From contig DBQO01000044.1 in NCBI GenBank assembly GCA_002305275.1, positions 1-23,377 on the forward strand: a stretch of DNA of 23,377 nt, in the 5' to 3' direction. Below the pieces are notes generated by a model that saw only the letters and a program-made list of their open reading frames with translations, had not been told where the DNA came from and searched no databases. Position 1 is the first letter of the stretch. Each line of letters starts with the position of its first letter. A program made the translations under genes and the position numbers. This DNA comes from Bacteroidales bacterium UBA1392 (GTDB lineage: Bacteria > Bacteroidota > Bacteroidia > Bacteroidales > UBA932). This document shows positions 8,444-16,037 of the stretch, in pieces.

Positions 8444-9354
8444 TTGCCCTGCCAACTATCACGCTCTTCGAGCCTTTTTTCAAGTAATCTAAGCAATTCC
8501 ACATTGCGAATAAGACCCCACGGAGTGGATTTGACAAACCTTGGAGGCACCTCTCCGGCAAATCTTTCTATACAAATGTCCGGTCGCAGCCGTTCGAGCA
8601 TATCCACAAAAAAATCGAGATATTCGTCCAATGTAAAAGTGACGAACTCTTCCGGATGAGCCTCGAACTCATACTCCATACGGGTACCTTTGATTATCTG
8701 CAATTGGTGAAATTTAAGCGAGGTAAGTGGCAACGAATTAATTACTGAAGCACTATCAAGCATCATCTCCCTGCTCTCTCCGGGAAGCCCTAAAATAAAA
8801 TGCGCACAAACATCGAGTCCGCGCTCTGCGCTCATCCTGACGGCACTGGCGGCCTGTTCAAATGTGTGACCACGATTGATCCGCTCCAAAGTGGCATCGT
8901 AGCACGATTCGATACCGTACTCTACCATCACTATGTATTTCTGCGAGAGTTCTGCAAGATAATCGAGCTTCTCTTCATCAATACAGTCGGGACGGGTTCC
9001 CACCGCTATGCCCACCACATCAGGATATGAAAGAGCCTCCGCGTAAAGTTCTTTTAAGCGCTCAAGCGGAGCATATGTATTGGAATAGGGCTGGAAGTAG
9101 GCAATATAACTGCTTGCAGTACGATATCTGCGACGGTGAAACTCCATCCCCTCCTCCATCTGCTGCATAATGCTCTTATCCGGTGTGCTATACGAAGGGT
9201 GGAAAGCATGGTTGTCACAATAGGTACATCCTCCAATGGCGATAGATCCATCACGGTTGGGACAGGTAAAACCGGCGTCTACCACTATTTTTTGCAGCCT
9301 GCTGCCATATTTACTCTTGTAGTATCCGACGAAGGAGTTATATCTTTTTTTCAT
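8434..9354 (-). CDS. Radical SAM protein, TIGR01212/YhcC-like
   Basis: 306 residues, close to the family's usual length, from an ATG at 9354. The 4Fe-4S ligands are Cys31, Cys43 and Cys46 in a C-x11-C-x2-C arrangement (CPNRDGSIAIGGCTYC), which is typical of this Elp3-related family rather than the standard CxxxCxxC. Other landmarks are AYFQPYSNTYAP, VGIAVGTRPDCI, VEYGIESCYD, INRGHTFEQA and HFILGLPGES, all seen in YhcC-type proteins. The biochemical role is not firmly established for the family; a Gram-positive relative (YtqA) has been linked to tRNA wobble-uridine modification, which I mention from memory and do not transfer. It ends 48 bp before guaB and starts head-to-head with the NlpC/P60 gene. 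Confidence 0.9.
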   Translation of the reverse strand: MKKRYNSFVGYYKSKYGSRLQKIVVDAGFTCPNRDGSIAIGGCTYCDNHAFHPSYSTPDKSIMQQMEEGMEFHRRRYRTASSYIAYFQPYSNTYAPLERLKELYAEALSYPDVVGIAVGTRPDCIDEEKLDYLAELSQKYIVMVEYGIESCYDATLERINRGHTFEQAASAVRMSAERGLDVCAHFILGLPGESREMMLDSASVINSLPLTSLKFHQLQIIKGTRMEYEFEAHPEEFVTFTLDEYLDFFVDMLERLRPDICIERFAGEVPPRFVKSTPWGLIRNVELLRLLEKRLEERDSWQGKLL

Positions 9355-9369
9355 TTTTGCTGCCTATTC

Positions 9370-9400
9370 TTGCACAAAGATAAGAAAAAGAGTATTTTTG
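9370..9400 (+). promoter_or_regulatory. Promoter of the NlpC/P60-epimerase operon
   Basis: TTG (9370-9372), 20 nt, TATTTTTG (9393-9400), matching the Bacteroidetes consensus. The expected start is about 20 nt before the ATG at 9428. Confidence 0.65.
9375..9382 (-). promoter_or_regulatory. Probable -7 box of the radical SAM gene
   Basis: Minus-strand TATCTTTG (TAnnTTTG) ends 20 nt before the ATG at 9354. No convincing TTTG lies 19-21 nt upstream. The box falls inside the spacer of the opposing promoter at 9370-9400. Confidence 0.45.
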
Positions 9401-9427
9401 AGGTTTAAACCAATAATTTTAAAAAGA

Positions 9428-10612
9428 ATGAAACGACTCCTGATTCCGGCTATTGCAGCCTTAATGATGATCCAATCCTGTGGATCCTCCACAGACTCCT
9501 TCACTGAGCAGTTTGATTCAATTTCCAAAGAAATTAAAGCACAATATGCTCCTGACCGTAGGGATAAGAGTTATGAACCGATACTCAAAGATGTTGATGG
9601 ACAGAAGGTCCTTTATGGCTCCACCACGGAACAGGAGGCCAAGGATGCGCTGCTGGCGGCTCTCTCGGAAAAGGGTCTCAACGTACTCGATAGCATGATA
9701 GTGCTTCCGGATCCTGCATTTGGAGAAAAGAAGTGGGCAGTGGTATCACACTCGGTAGCCAATGTCAGATATGAGGCTGACTACTCTTCGGAAATGGCCA
9801 CCCAACTGCTGATGGGTACACCTGTACAATTACTTGAAAAACGCAGCTATTGGTATAGGATCGTCACTCCCGAAGGATATCATGCCTGGGTGACTGTCGG
9901 TAGCGTACAGAGGATGGATGAACGGGAACTCAATGCGTGGAAGGCCTCCGACCGTCTGATAATTACAACATATTACACTCTATTGCGTGAAAAGGCGGAT
10001 GCCACCTCACAGGTTTTAAGTGACGGTGTATGGGGAAACATAGTTGAGAGAGTTGGGGAACAGGGACAATATTTCAAAGTTAAGACTCCTGATGGAAAGG
10101 TTGCATTTATCCCTAAAAAGGATGCAGTGCCTTTCAACAGCTGGATTGCCTCTCGCAAAGCCAATGCGGAAAATATCATTGCAACAGGCAAGAGTTTCCT
10201 CGGATTCCCCTATCTGTGGGCAGGCACCTCCATTAAGGCTATGGACTGCAGCGGTTTTGTAAAGACCGTTCTTTTCCTCAACGGAGTTATTACCCGCAGG
10301 GATGCCAGCCAGCAGGCAAAAGTAGGTGATGATGTAAATGTTGAGAATTTCCCCGGAGACCTGCAGCCCGGCGACTTGCTCTTCTTTGGCCGTAAAGCTA
10401 CTGAAGAGAGGGGTGAAAGGATAACCCATGTCGGGATCTACCTCGGAGAGGGCAGATTTATCCATGCAGCCACCAATGTCCATACCAACTCACTGATGCC
10501 CGATGCAGAAGATTTCTATGACGGCACACTGGTGCGTGCAAGGCGCATTATAAATAAAGCAGACGAGGTTGAAGGCCTGGTATCAATAGCCAAACACCCT
10601 TGGTATTTCTAA
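9428..10612 (+). CDS. SH3b-NlpC/P60 lipoprotein, YkfC-like gamma-D-glutamyl-L-diamino acid endopeptidase
   Basis: The start is the ATG at 9428 (394 residues); the frame also extends back to a TTG at 9398, but that codon lies in the promoter. Lipobox IQSC puts the lipidated Cys at 18. Two SH3b domains are plausible at about 104-163 (HSVANVRYEAD, HAWVTVGSV) and 176-234 (TTYYTLLREKAD, VAFIPKKDAV). The C-terminal NlpC/P60 domain (about 243-375) has catalytic Cys274 in AMDCSGFVKT, His334 in THVGIYLG and a third polar residue His346 in RFIHAATN; the 12-residue spacing of the two His matches YkfC-type enzymes. Known family reaction: cutting the D-Glu to diamino acid bond of murein tripeptides with a free N-terminal L-Ala. 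The dipeptide released is the substrate of the epimerase encoded next, 27 bp downstream, which supports the assignment. Confidence 0.9.
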   Translation: MKRLLIPAIAALMMIQSCGSSTDSFTEQFDSISKEIKAQYAPDRRDKSYEPILKDVDGQKVLYGSTTEQEAKDALLAALSEKGLNVLDSMIVLPDPAFGEKKWAVVSHSVANVRYEADYSSEMATQLLMGTPVQLLEKRSYWYRIVTPEGYHAWVTVGSVQRMDERELNAWKASDRLIITTYYTLLREKADATSQVLSDGVWGNIVERVGEQGQYFKVKTPDGKVAFIPKKDAVPFNSWIASRKANAENIIATGKSFLGFPYLWAGTSIKAMDCSGFVKTVLFLNGVITRRDASQQAKVGDDVNVENFPGDLQPGDLLFFGRKATEERGERITHVGIYLGEGRFIHAATNVHTNSLMPDAEDFYDGTLVRARRIINKADEVEGLVSIAKHPWYF

Positions 10613-10639
10613 TGATAATAACTACGAAATAATAGAAAA

Positions 10640-11812
10640 ATGAGCGACAGAAGAGAATTTTTAAAGGCAGCCGGTTTGATGACCGCAGCAGCCGCATTCT
10701 GGCATCCAAGAGACCTGTTCGCTGCAAATGCAGCAAAAAAGAGCAAAGTTGCCACGAACAAGCTCGATCTCCAGTGGGAGAATTTCATGGGCAAAATGAA
10801 ATACACTTTTACCATTTCAGGATCATCAAGGACCACTACACCTATCGTGATAAGTCGTATCACATGGAATGGATATGCGGGATATGGCGAGGCAGCCATG
10901 CCTCCTTACCTGGGAGAGACGCAGGCTTCGGCACACGAGTTTCTAAAGAAAGTAGCTGAAAACGTACTCCCAAAGTTTGACAATCCTTTCCGCATAGAGG
11001 ATATAATGTTGGAAGTGGACAAACTGACCACCAATAACACCGCAGCTAAAGCTGCCGTAGACATTGCTCTGCATGACCTCGTGGGCAATATTATGGGACA
11101 ACCTTGGTGGAAGATTTGGGGATTTAACCCCGATGACTGTCCCAACACCTCATACACCATAGGCTACGATGCAAGTGACGATATGGTAAATGAGAAGATA
11201 GAAGAAGCCTCCTGGACAAAAGTGATTAAAGTAAAGCTCGGAATGACGGAAAAAGAGGACAAGAGAATGATAAACCTCATCCGTGCAAAGACAGATACCG
11301 TGATTTGCATCGATGCCAACCAGGGCTGGAGAGACAAACACTACGCACTCGACATGATCAACTGGCTTGCCGAGAGAAATGTAAATATGATTGAGCAGCC
11401 TATGCACAAACTGATGGTTGATGAGACTGCATGGTTGACCGAGCGCAGTCCTCTGCCCATCATTGCTGACGAAGCTTGCCAGCGCCTGACCGATATCCCC
11501 AAATTAAAAGGTGTCTACCATGGTATAAATATAAAGCTGATGAAGTGTACCGGAATGCGCGAAGCACGAGAAATGGTCTCACTGGCAAACGCTCTCCATA
11601 TGAAAATCATGGTTGGTTGTATGACCGAGACCTCCGTTGCCATTTCAGCGGCAGCACAGATCGCTCCGAAAGTGGAGTGGGCAGATCTGGACGGCAACTA
11701 TCTGATTGCCAATGACTGCTTCGATGGAATGAAACTGGTGGACGGACGTATAACCCTGGAGGACAAGCCCGGTCTGGGACTTACAAAAAAGCCCGGCATC
11801 ATCTCTTTGTAA
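10640..11812 (+). CDS. Enolase-superfamily dipeptide (L-Ala-D/L-Glu) epimerase with twin-arginine signal
   Basis: 390 residues from an ATG at 10640. Catalytic residues of the muconate-lactonising/epimerase subgroup are all visible: K197-x-K199 (IKVKLG), metal ligands Asp225 (CIDANQGW), Glu252 (MIEQPM) and Asp277 (IIADEAC), and the opposite base Lys299 (GINIKLMK). A DLDG pair (Asp349, Asp351) matches the DxD that holds the dipeptide amino group in L-Ala-D/L-Glu epimerases. The N-terminus DRREFLKAAG followed by a hydrophobic Ala-rich stretch and FAANAA looks like a Tat signal, so export is expected, unlike the cytosolic E. coli and Bacillus enzymes. It follows the endopeptidase by 27 bp in a likely operon for murein peptide turnover. 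Other dipeptide specificities exist in this family, so L-Ala-Glu is inferred from context. Confidence 0.9.
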   Translation: MSDRREFLKAAGLMTAAAAFWHPRDLFAANAAKKSKVATNKLDLQWENFMGKMKYTFTISGSSRTTTPIVISRITWNGYAGYGEAAMPPYLGETQASAHEFLKKVAENVLPKFDNPFRIEDIMLEVDKLTTNNTAAKAAVDIALHDLVGNIMGQPWWKIWGFNPDDCPNTSYTIGYDASDDMVNEKIEEASWTKVIKVKLGMTEKEDKRMINLIRAKTDTVICIDANQGWRDKHYALDMINWLAERNVNMIEQPMHKLMVDETAWLTERSPLPIIADEACQRLTDIPKLKGVYHGINIKLMKCTGMREAREMVSLANALHMKIMVGCMTETSVAISAAAQIAPKVEWADLDGNYLIANDCFDGMKLVDGRITLEDKPGLGLTKKPGIISL

Positions 11813-11836
11813 AAAATATTATTAATGTTACCTTTG
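11806..11836 (+). promoter_or_regulatory. Near-perfect promoter of the 92-residue small protein
   Basis: TTTG (11806-11809), exactly 19 nt, TACCTTTG (11829-11836). This is a full match to the Bacteroidetes consensus and overlaps the stop codon of the epimerase gene. The expected start near 11843 gives a leader of about 20 nt. Confidence 0.8.
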
Positions 11837-11862
11837 CAGCCGAATTTTAAAGGAATATAGAT

Positions 11863-12141
11863 ATGAATCTTAGAGTAATTAAGAAGGACATAGAGTTTCT
11901 CATTGGAGATTTTGTTGAAGATTGTCTGCTTTTTGCCATGCTGCATCCTGATAAGGATCTCGAAAGCGTAGAACAACTCATAAATAAGGCCAGCGACCTT
12001 GCAGATAGCCTCTTTTACAGAGTAAATCATCCTGACAAGAGTAGTAAAAAGGCAATAAAAGCCCATTATAAGGCAGTAGGCCATGATCTGATAGCAGGTC
12101 TGGACGGCCTCTGCGAGGAACTTTCCGCTCTTGCAAAATAG
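11863..12141 (+). CDS. Small conserved-looking cytosolic protein of unknown function
   Basis: 92 residues with no signal peptide or membrane segment. The sequence is helical and charged, with Asp/Glu-rich N-terminal half (KKDIEFLIGDFVEDCLLFAM) and a Lys-rich middle (HPDKSSKKAIKAHYKAVGHD). I do not recognise the family. It is a believable gene: it has its own consensus promoter, an AAGGAA stretch about 8 nt before the ATG, coding-like composition and a strong terminator right after it. It is therefore a one-gene transcription unit between the murein peptide operon and the converging three-repeat secreted protein. The HPDK pair (residues 28-31 and 56-59) repeats, but this may be chance. Confidence 0.75.
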   Translation: MNLRVIKKDIEFLIGDFVEDCLLFAMLHPDKDLESVEQLINKASDLADSLFYRVNHPDKSSKKAIKAHYKAVGHDLIAGLDGLCEELSALAK

Positions 12142-12175
12142 GCTTTCTCATCCAAAAGATTTTTAAAAGCTTACC

Positions 12176-12222
12176 AAACACAACGGGGTTGACATGATGT
12201 CAGCCCCGTTGTGTTTTAATTT
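12176..12222. terminator. Strong bidirectional terminator
   Basis: Arms 12177-12194 and 12198-12215 pair over 18 bp with one G-T wobble and a 3-nt TGA loop; T-rich sequence follows on the plus strand (TTTTAATTT) and on the minus strand further out. It ends the small-protein unit and probably also the converging gene that stops at 12235. Confidence 0.88.
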
Positions 12223-12234
12223 GGTCGAAGTAAA

Positions 12235-13545
12235 TTATTTCCAGAATTGCCACCACTTGCGTGTAGCAGATTTTGAACTTTGTCCCTCTCTACCTTCTGA
12301 ATCATACTTCTCCGTCTCCTCCTGAAGGACATCTATTTCCAGCATTTGCTTTTCCAGTTTTTCAATTATCGGTTTGAAGAAATCGTGAATGGGATCACAG
12401 ATGCGCATTTCCTCTTCAGTGCGGGGATTGCTGATCCTCCCGTTTATACCGAGGATGTCTCCAGTATCAAAATTGATGGTGAGATACCAATTACCCTTTC
12501 CCTCCGGCGGAGTAGAGTCCTCATAAGTATTGTCTACTTTCATCGAAGCCACAAAGCGTCTCAGAAGCTCCAAATCCTCATCTCCTATGGGTATGGGAGC
12601 AGGATAGTCGTGGCCGCTCCCTTTATGGAAGTAGATTGTCGGATCGTCAGTCGTTGCATTCACATAATAGCAGACACGGCCTTGATAATCGGGCTGCCAG
12701 TCAAACCTGAACCTTATCATTTTACCCTTAACCGGGAGCCAGTCCTGAAAAATACTCTCAAGCGCATCAATAAATCCTCCCTTGTCATCTCCATAACTGC
12801 CTTTCAGGGCGAGATGCTCTCCGGAAGCATATTTCACATCGAAAGACCATTGTCCCGGCTCTTTCTTGTTGAAATAAGTATAGGCATCAGGAGTATCCAT
12901 ATTGTAGACGACAAGACATTTGCGAATTTTTTCAAATATGGATGGGGTAGGCCTCAATTTCTCGTCAAAACCCTGTTTCACATCGACAAGGTGCATGGTA
13001 ATACCCTCTTCATCGCTGCTTACTTTATAACTGATCCTATCTTTCTTTCCGGTAACGCAGGTATAATCGAACGATACAATATTATCTACTTCAGACGGCA
13101 TCTCATGCCACTTTTTAAAATACTCTTTCAAAGCCTTGAAAGCGGCTGCTCCGCCACGAGGATACCTTTGAGTACCACTTGCACTAACTGTAAAACCGTA
13201 CTCGTATTTAAGGTCAAAATGCCATGAATCGGCATCCAAAACCTGGAGAGGCGGTTCATACCTCCCTTTATATGAGGTCATGTTGTACTCGTCAATGATT
13301 GCCTGCAGCTCATTGAATATAGTCTGATCCGAGATAATGATCCTTTTCTGATCAGGGAAACCCTCATTTATAAGAATTTCAATGCTGCCGTCATCCAAGC
13401 GGGAGACCTGATATGAAAAACCGGAAAATTGTCTCATTCCACCTCCTACACTATAAGAAAAATAGCACAAAGAGCCTCTATCATCTGCGGCAGTACCAAA
13501 CAAATTCGTCATAACAAGCAATAGTATTAATAATAACCTTTTCAT
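12235..13545 (-). CDS. Secreted protein of unknown function with three internal domain repeats
   Basis: 436 residues from an ATG at 13545, with a signal peptide (MKRLLLILLL start, probable cleavage near residue 20) and no lipobox. I do not recognise the family. The mature protein is three copies of a domain of about 115 residues: 27-146, 157-269 and 277-396. Each starts with alternating strands (CYFSYSV, VSFDYTC, IRFRFDW), has a central W-containing strand followed by Gly (SWHFDLKYEYG, QWSFDVKYASG, NWYLTINFDTG) and ends in an amphipathic helix (FKALKEYFKKW, IDALESIFQDW, CDPIHDFFKPI). The tail is charged and ends WWQFWK. A repeated periplasmic or surface binding domain is a reasonable inference. 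It stands alone between two terminators, downstream of pnp in the same direction. Confidence 0.8.
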   Translation of the reverse strand: MKRLLLILLLVMTNLFGTAADDRGSLCYFSYSVGGGMRQFSGFSYQVSRLDDGSIEILINEGFPDQKRIIISDQTIFNELQAIIDEYNMTSYKGRYEPPLQVLDADSWHFDLKYEYGFTVSASGTQRYPRGGAAAFKALKEYFKKWHEMPSEVDNIVSFDYTCVTGKKDRISYKVSSDEEGITMHLVDVKQGFDEKLRPTPSIFEKIRKCLVVYNMDTPDAYTYFNKKEPGQWSFDVKYASGEHLALKGSYGDDKGGFIDALESIFQDWLPVKGKMIRFRFDWQPDYQGRVCYYVNATTDDPTIYFHKGSGHDYPAPIPIGDEDLELLRRFVASMKVDNTYEDSTPPEGKGNWYLTINFDTGDILGINGRISNPRTEEEMRICDPIHDFFKPIIEKLEKQMLEIDVLQEETEKYDSEGREGQSSKSATRKWWQFWK

Positions 13546-13559
13546 ACACCCTCTACGGA

Positions 13560-13567
13560 CAAAGATA
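13560..13567 (-). promoter_or_regulatory. Possible -7 box of the three-repeat secreted protein gene
   Basis: Minus-strand TATCTTTG ends 14 nt before the ATG at 13545. No clear TTTG is found 19-21 nt upstream, and the implied leader would be very short, so this is tentative. Confidence 0.4.
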
Positions 13568-13603
13568 GGAAAAAAGTGTATAGTGTGTAGTATTTTCGGA
13601 ACT

Positions 13604-13629
13604 AAAAAACGGCCCTCGGGGGCCGTTTT
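13604..13629 (-). terminator. Rho-independent terminator of pnp
   Basis: On the minus strand AAAACGGCCC (13629-13620), a 4-nt loop, GGGCCGTTTT (13615-13606), continuing into more T. It lies 3 nt past the pnp stop codon. Confidence 0.9.
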
Positions 13630-13632
13630 CTA

Positions 13633-15927
13633 CTATTTCTTTCCTTTATTGAAATCTTTACGGAAGCCGCCTTTGCGGTCGCCACGATCGCCACGATCGC
13701 TGCGATCACCGCCGCCGCCGTGACCGCTGTGGCCGCTGTGGCCGCTGTGAGGGCGGGGAGTTGAAGGACGAGGCCTGCGCACAGGCTCCACATAACCTTC
13801 GGGTTTCTCCAAAAGGGCTCTGCGGGAAAGACGAAGCTTATTGGTTTTAGGATCGATCTCGATAAGTTTTACTTCTACCTCATCACCAACCTGGAAGAGA
13901 TCCTCAACCTTTTCCGTTTTACCCCAATCCATCTCTGAAATATGGAGCAGACCATCCTTGCCGGGGAGAATTTCCACAAATGCGCCAAACTCTACGATGG
14001 ATACTACCTTACCTTTGTAGACTTCACCCACTTCGGGAACCGTAACAATGGCTTTGATACGTGCCAGTGCTGCATCCATCTTCTCCTTATCAATTCCGAA
14101 AATATCCACCATGCCGATAGGCTCGCCCTTTTCGTTCTTGGACTCAGTAATGGTAATACTGGTCTCGGTTTGCTTCTGGATATCCTGAATAACCTCACCA
14201 CCCTTGCCGATAATTGCGCCGATAAACTCACCGGGAACCACAATCTGAATAATGCGAGGAACGTGGGGCTTGTACTCTGCGCGAGGCTCCGAGATAGTTT
14301 TAAGCATTTCATTCAAAATATGGTTGCGACCCTGGCGTGCCTGCTCAAGAGCCTTTTCAAGTACCTCATAAGAGAGACCGTCAACCTTGATGTCCATTTG
14401 GGTAGCTGTAATACCATCTTTGGTACCGGCAACCTTGAAGTCCATATCTCCGAGGTGGTCCTCGTCACCGAGGATATCGGAAAGAACTGCATATTTTGAA
14501 GACTCACTATCTGAAATCAGACCCATTGCAATACCTGAAACGGGCTTGGAAATCTTCACACCGCAATCCATGAGTGCAAGAGAACCCGCACATACGGTAG
14601 CCATCGAAGAGGAACCATTGGATTCCAGGATATCCGACACTACGCGCACTGCATAGGGATTATCTTCGCCTACCGGAACAACCTCTTTAAGCGCCCTCCA
14701 GGCAAGGTTTCCGTGGCCCACCTCTCTACGGCTCACACCGCGGGATGCTTTTGCTTCACCGGTGGAGAAGGGAGGGAAGTTGTAGTGTAGCACAAACTGA
14801 TCCGTACCCTGAGAAAGCACCTCGTCTCTCTCCTTCATATCGTCCTTAGTGCCGAGAGTAACCGTAGTAAGTGACTGAGTCTCACCTCTGGTAAAAATAG
14901 CTGAGCCGTGGGCACCGGGGAGATAGTCAACCTCGCACCAGATAGGGCGAATATCTGTGGTTTTGCGACCATCAAGACGGATACCCTCGTCGAGGATCAT
15001 ACGACGCATAGCCTTCTTCTCGATTGCATTGAAGTACCTTGCAACCATGATGGCCTTCTCCTCCCTCTCCTCTTCGGGCAGGGTCTCGAGAAACTCCTGA
15101 TGAAGCGCTTCAAACTGATCGGTACGGGTATGTTTGTCGCTACCGCTCTTAGCGATTGCATAACATCTGCCATAGCAATATTCCCAGGCAGCCTTCTCAA
15201 CGACTTCGTCATCTGTTTCGTGACTATATTCACGTTTGATCTCTTTGCCTACCTCCTTCTCCAGTTCTTTCTGCACAAGACAGTGCTTCTTGATCTCTGC
15301 GTGAGCAAATTTTATGGCTTCCAGCATATCAGACTCGCTCACCTCTTTCATTTCACCTTCCACCATCATTATGTTTTCATAGGTGGCGGCTACCATTATA
15401 TCCATATCTGCTCTATCCAGCTGTTCGAATGTGGGATTGATGCAGAATTGACCATCTATACGTGCTACGCGCACTTCTGAGATGGGGCCCTCGAAGGGGA
15501 TGTCGCTCACTGCAAGAGCAGCTGAAGCTGCAAGTCCTGCAAGTGCGTCCGGCATATCTATTCCGTCAGCCGAGATTAGGTTGACGGTCACATAAACCTC
15601 TGCATGAAATTTTTCCGGAAATAGAGGACGAAGTGCCCTGTCGATAAGGCGTGACACAAGAATCTCGTAATCTGAGGCCTTGCCCTCTCTTTTCATAAAA
15701 CCACCCGGATAACGGCCCGCTGCGGCATATTTTTCTTTATATTCAACTTGAAGAGGCATGAAGTCAACATCTTCTTTCGCCTCTTTTGCACATGTAACGG
15801 CAGCCAACAACATGGTCTTGCCCATTTTTACTACTACTGAACCGTCGGCCTGCTTAGCAAGTTTACCGGTTTCAATTTCTATTGTCCTTCCATCGGACAA
15901 TTGGATGGTTTTCTTAATAATGTTCAT
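13633..15927 (-). CDS. pnp: Polyribonucleotide nucleotidyltransferase (PNPase)
   Basis: Phosphorolytic 3'-5' exoribonuclease, a core part of RNA decay. The 764 residues carry the two RNase PH-like domains (about 10-230 and 310-545), including FMKREGKAS, RPLFP, TRGETQSL, FPPFSTGE and the acidic active-site stretch GDEDHLGDMDFKVAGT (487-502). A KH domain follows (about 556-625) with GxxG at GKGG (574-577), then an S1 domain (about 632-703, KGKVVSIVEFGAFVEI). The start ATG at 15927 is preceded by a duplicated 14-nt element. Residues 715-764 are an extra low-complexity tail: Pro/Arg, then HSG repeats, four Gly, and DRG repeats, ending in Lys. rpsO lies upstream in the same direction, the widespread rpsO-pnp order, but with a terminator between them. 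Confidence 0.98.
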   Translation of the reverse strand: MNIIKKTIQLSDGRTIEIETGKLAKQADGSVVVKMGKTMLLAAVTCAKEAKEDVDFMPLQVEYKEKYAAAGRYPGGFMKREGKASDYEILVSRLIDRALRPLFPEKFHAEVYVTVNLISADGIDMPDALAGLAASAALAVSDIPFEGPISEVRVARIDGQFCINPTFEQLDRADMDIMVAATYENIMMVEGEMKEVSESDMLEAIKFAHAEIKKHCLVQKELEKEVGKEIKREYSHETDDEVVEKAAWEYCYGRCYAIAKSGSDKHTRTDQFEALHQEFLETLPEEEREEKAIMVARYFNAIEKKAMRRMILDEGIRLDGRKTTDIRPIWCEVDYLPGAHGSAIFTRGETQSLTTVTLGTKDDMKERDEVLSQGTDQFVLHYNFPPFSTGEAKASRGVSRREVGHGNLAWRALKEVVPVGEDNPYAVRVVSDILESNGSSSMATVCAGSLALMDCGVKISKPVSGIAMGLISDSESSKYAVLSDILGDEDHLGDMDFKVAGTKDGITATQMDIKVDGLSYEVLEKALEQARQGRNHILNEMLKTISEPRAEYKPHVPRIIQIVVPGEFIGAIIGKGGEVIQDIQKQTETSITITESKNEKGEPIGMVDIFGIDKEKMDAALARIKAIVTVPEVGEVYKGKVVSIVEFGAFVEILPGKDGLLHISEMDWGKTEKVEDLFQVGDEVEVKLIEIDPKTNKLRLSRRALLEKPEGYVEPVRRPRPSTPRPHSGHSGHSGHGGGGDRSDRGDRGDRKGGFRKDFNKGKK
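13678..13750 (-). repeat. 9-bp tandem repeats coding the PNPase tail
   Basis: Two short tandem arrays sit in the 3' end of pnp. Plus-strand CCGCTGTGG occurs three times (13724-13750, last base changed) and codes SGH repeats; GATCGCCAC-type units (13678-13710) code the DRG/DRS repeats. Nine-base units keep the frame, so copy number can change by slippage without truncation. Confidence 0.8.
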
Positions 15928-15928
15928 T

Positions 15929-15960
15929 TTGTTTCCGCTAAAAATATTGTTTCCGCTAAA
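15929..15960 (-). repeat. 14-bp direct repeat in the pnp leader
   Basis: TTGTTTCCGCTAAA occurs exactly at 15929-15942 and 15947-15960 (18-bp period). In the pnp mRNA this is TTTAGCGGAAACAA twice, the second copy ending one base before the ATG. Only about 25 AT-rich bases separate the outer copy from the rpsO terminator. Role unknown; a binding site for a regulator or for PNPase itself is possible. Confidence 0.8.
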
Positions 15961-15984
15961 TAAAAATTCGATTTTAAATTAAAA

Positions 15985-16020
15985 TAAAAAAAGAGACCGC
16001 ATTAAAAACGGCGGTCTCCA
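15985..16020 (-). terminator. Rho-independent terminator of rpsO
   Basis: Minus-strand GAGACCGC (16018-16011), 10-nt loop, GCGGTCTC (16000-15993), then seven T (15992-15986). It separates rpsO from pnp, so pnp depends on read-through or on a promoter in the short AT-rich gap. Confidence 0.9.
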
Positions 16021-16037
16021 TTTTTTTCCTTGTTGTA

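Noticed and set aside
12346..13227. A 293-codon open frame on the plus strand
   Set aside because: Antisense shadow of the three-repeat secreted protein, whose frame has a signal peptide and internal repeats.
13678..13750. CRISPR-like array
   Set aside because: The repeats are 9-bp coding tandem units within pnp, without spacers.
14908..15480. A 190-codon open frame on the plus strand
   Set aside because: Antisense to pnp, whose coding sense is certain.
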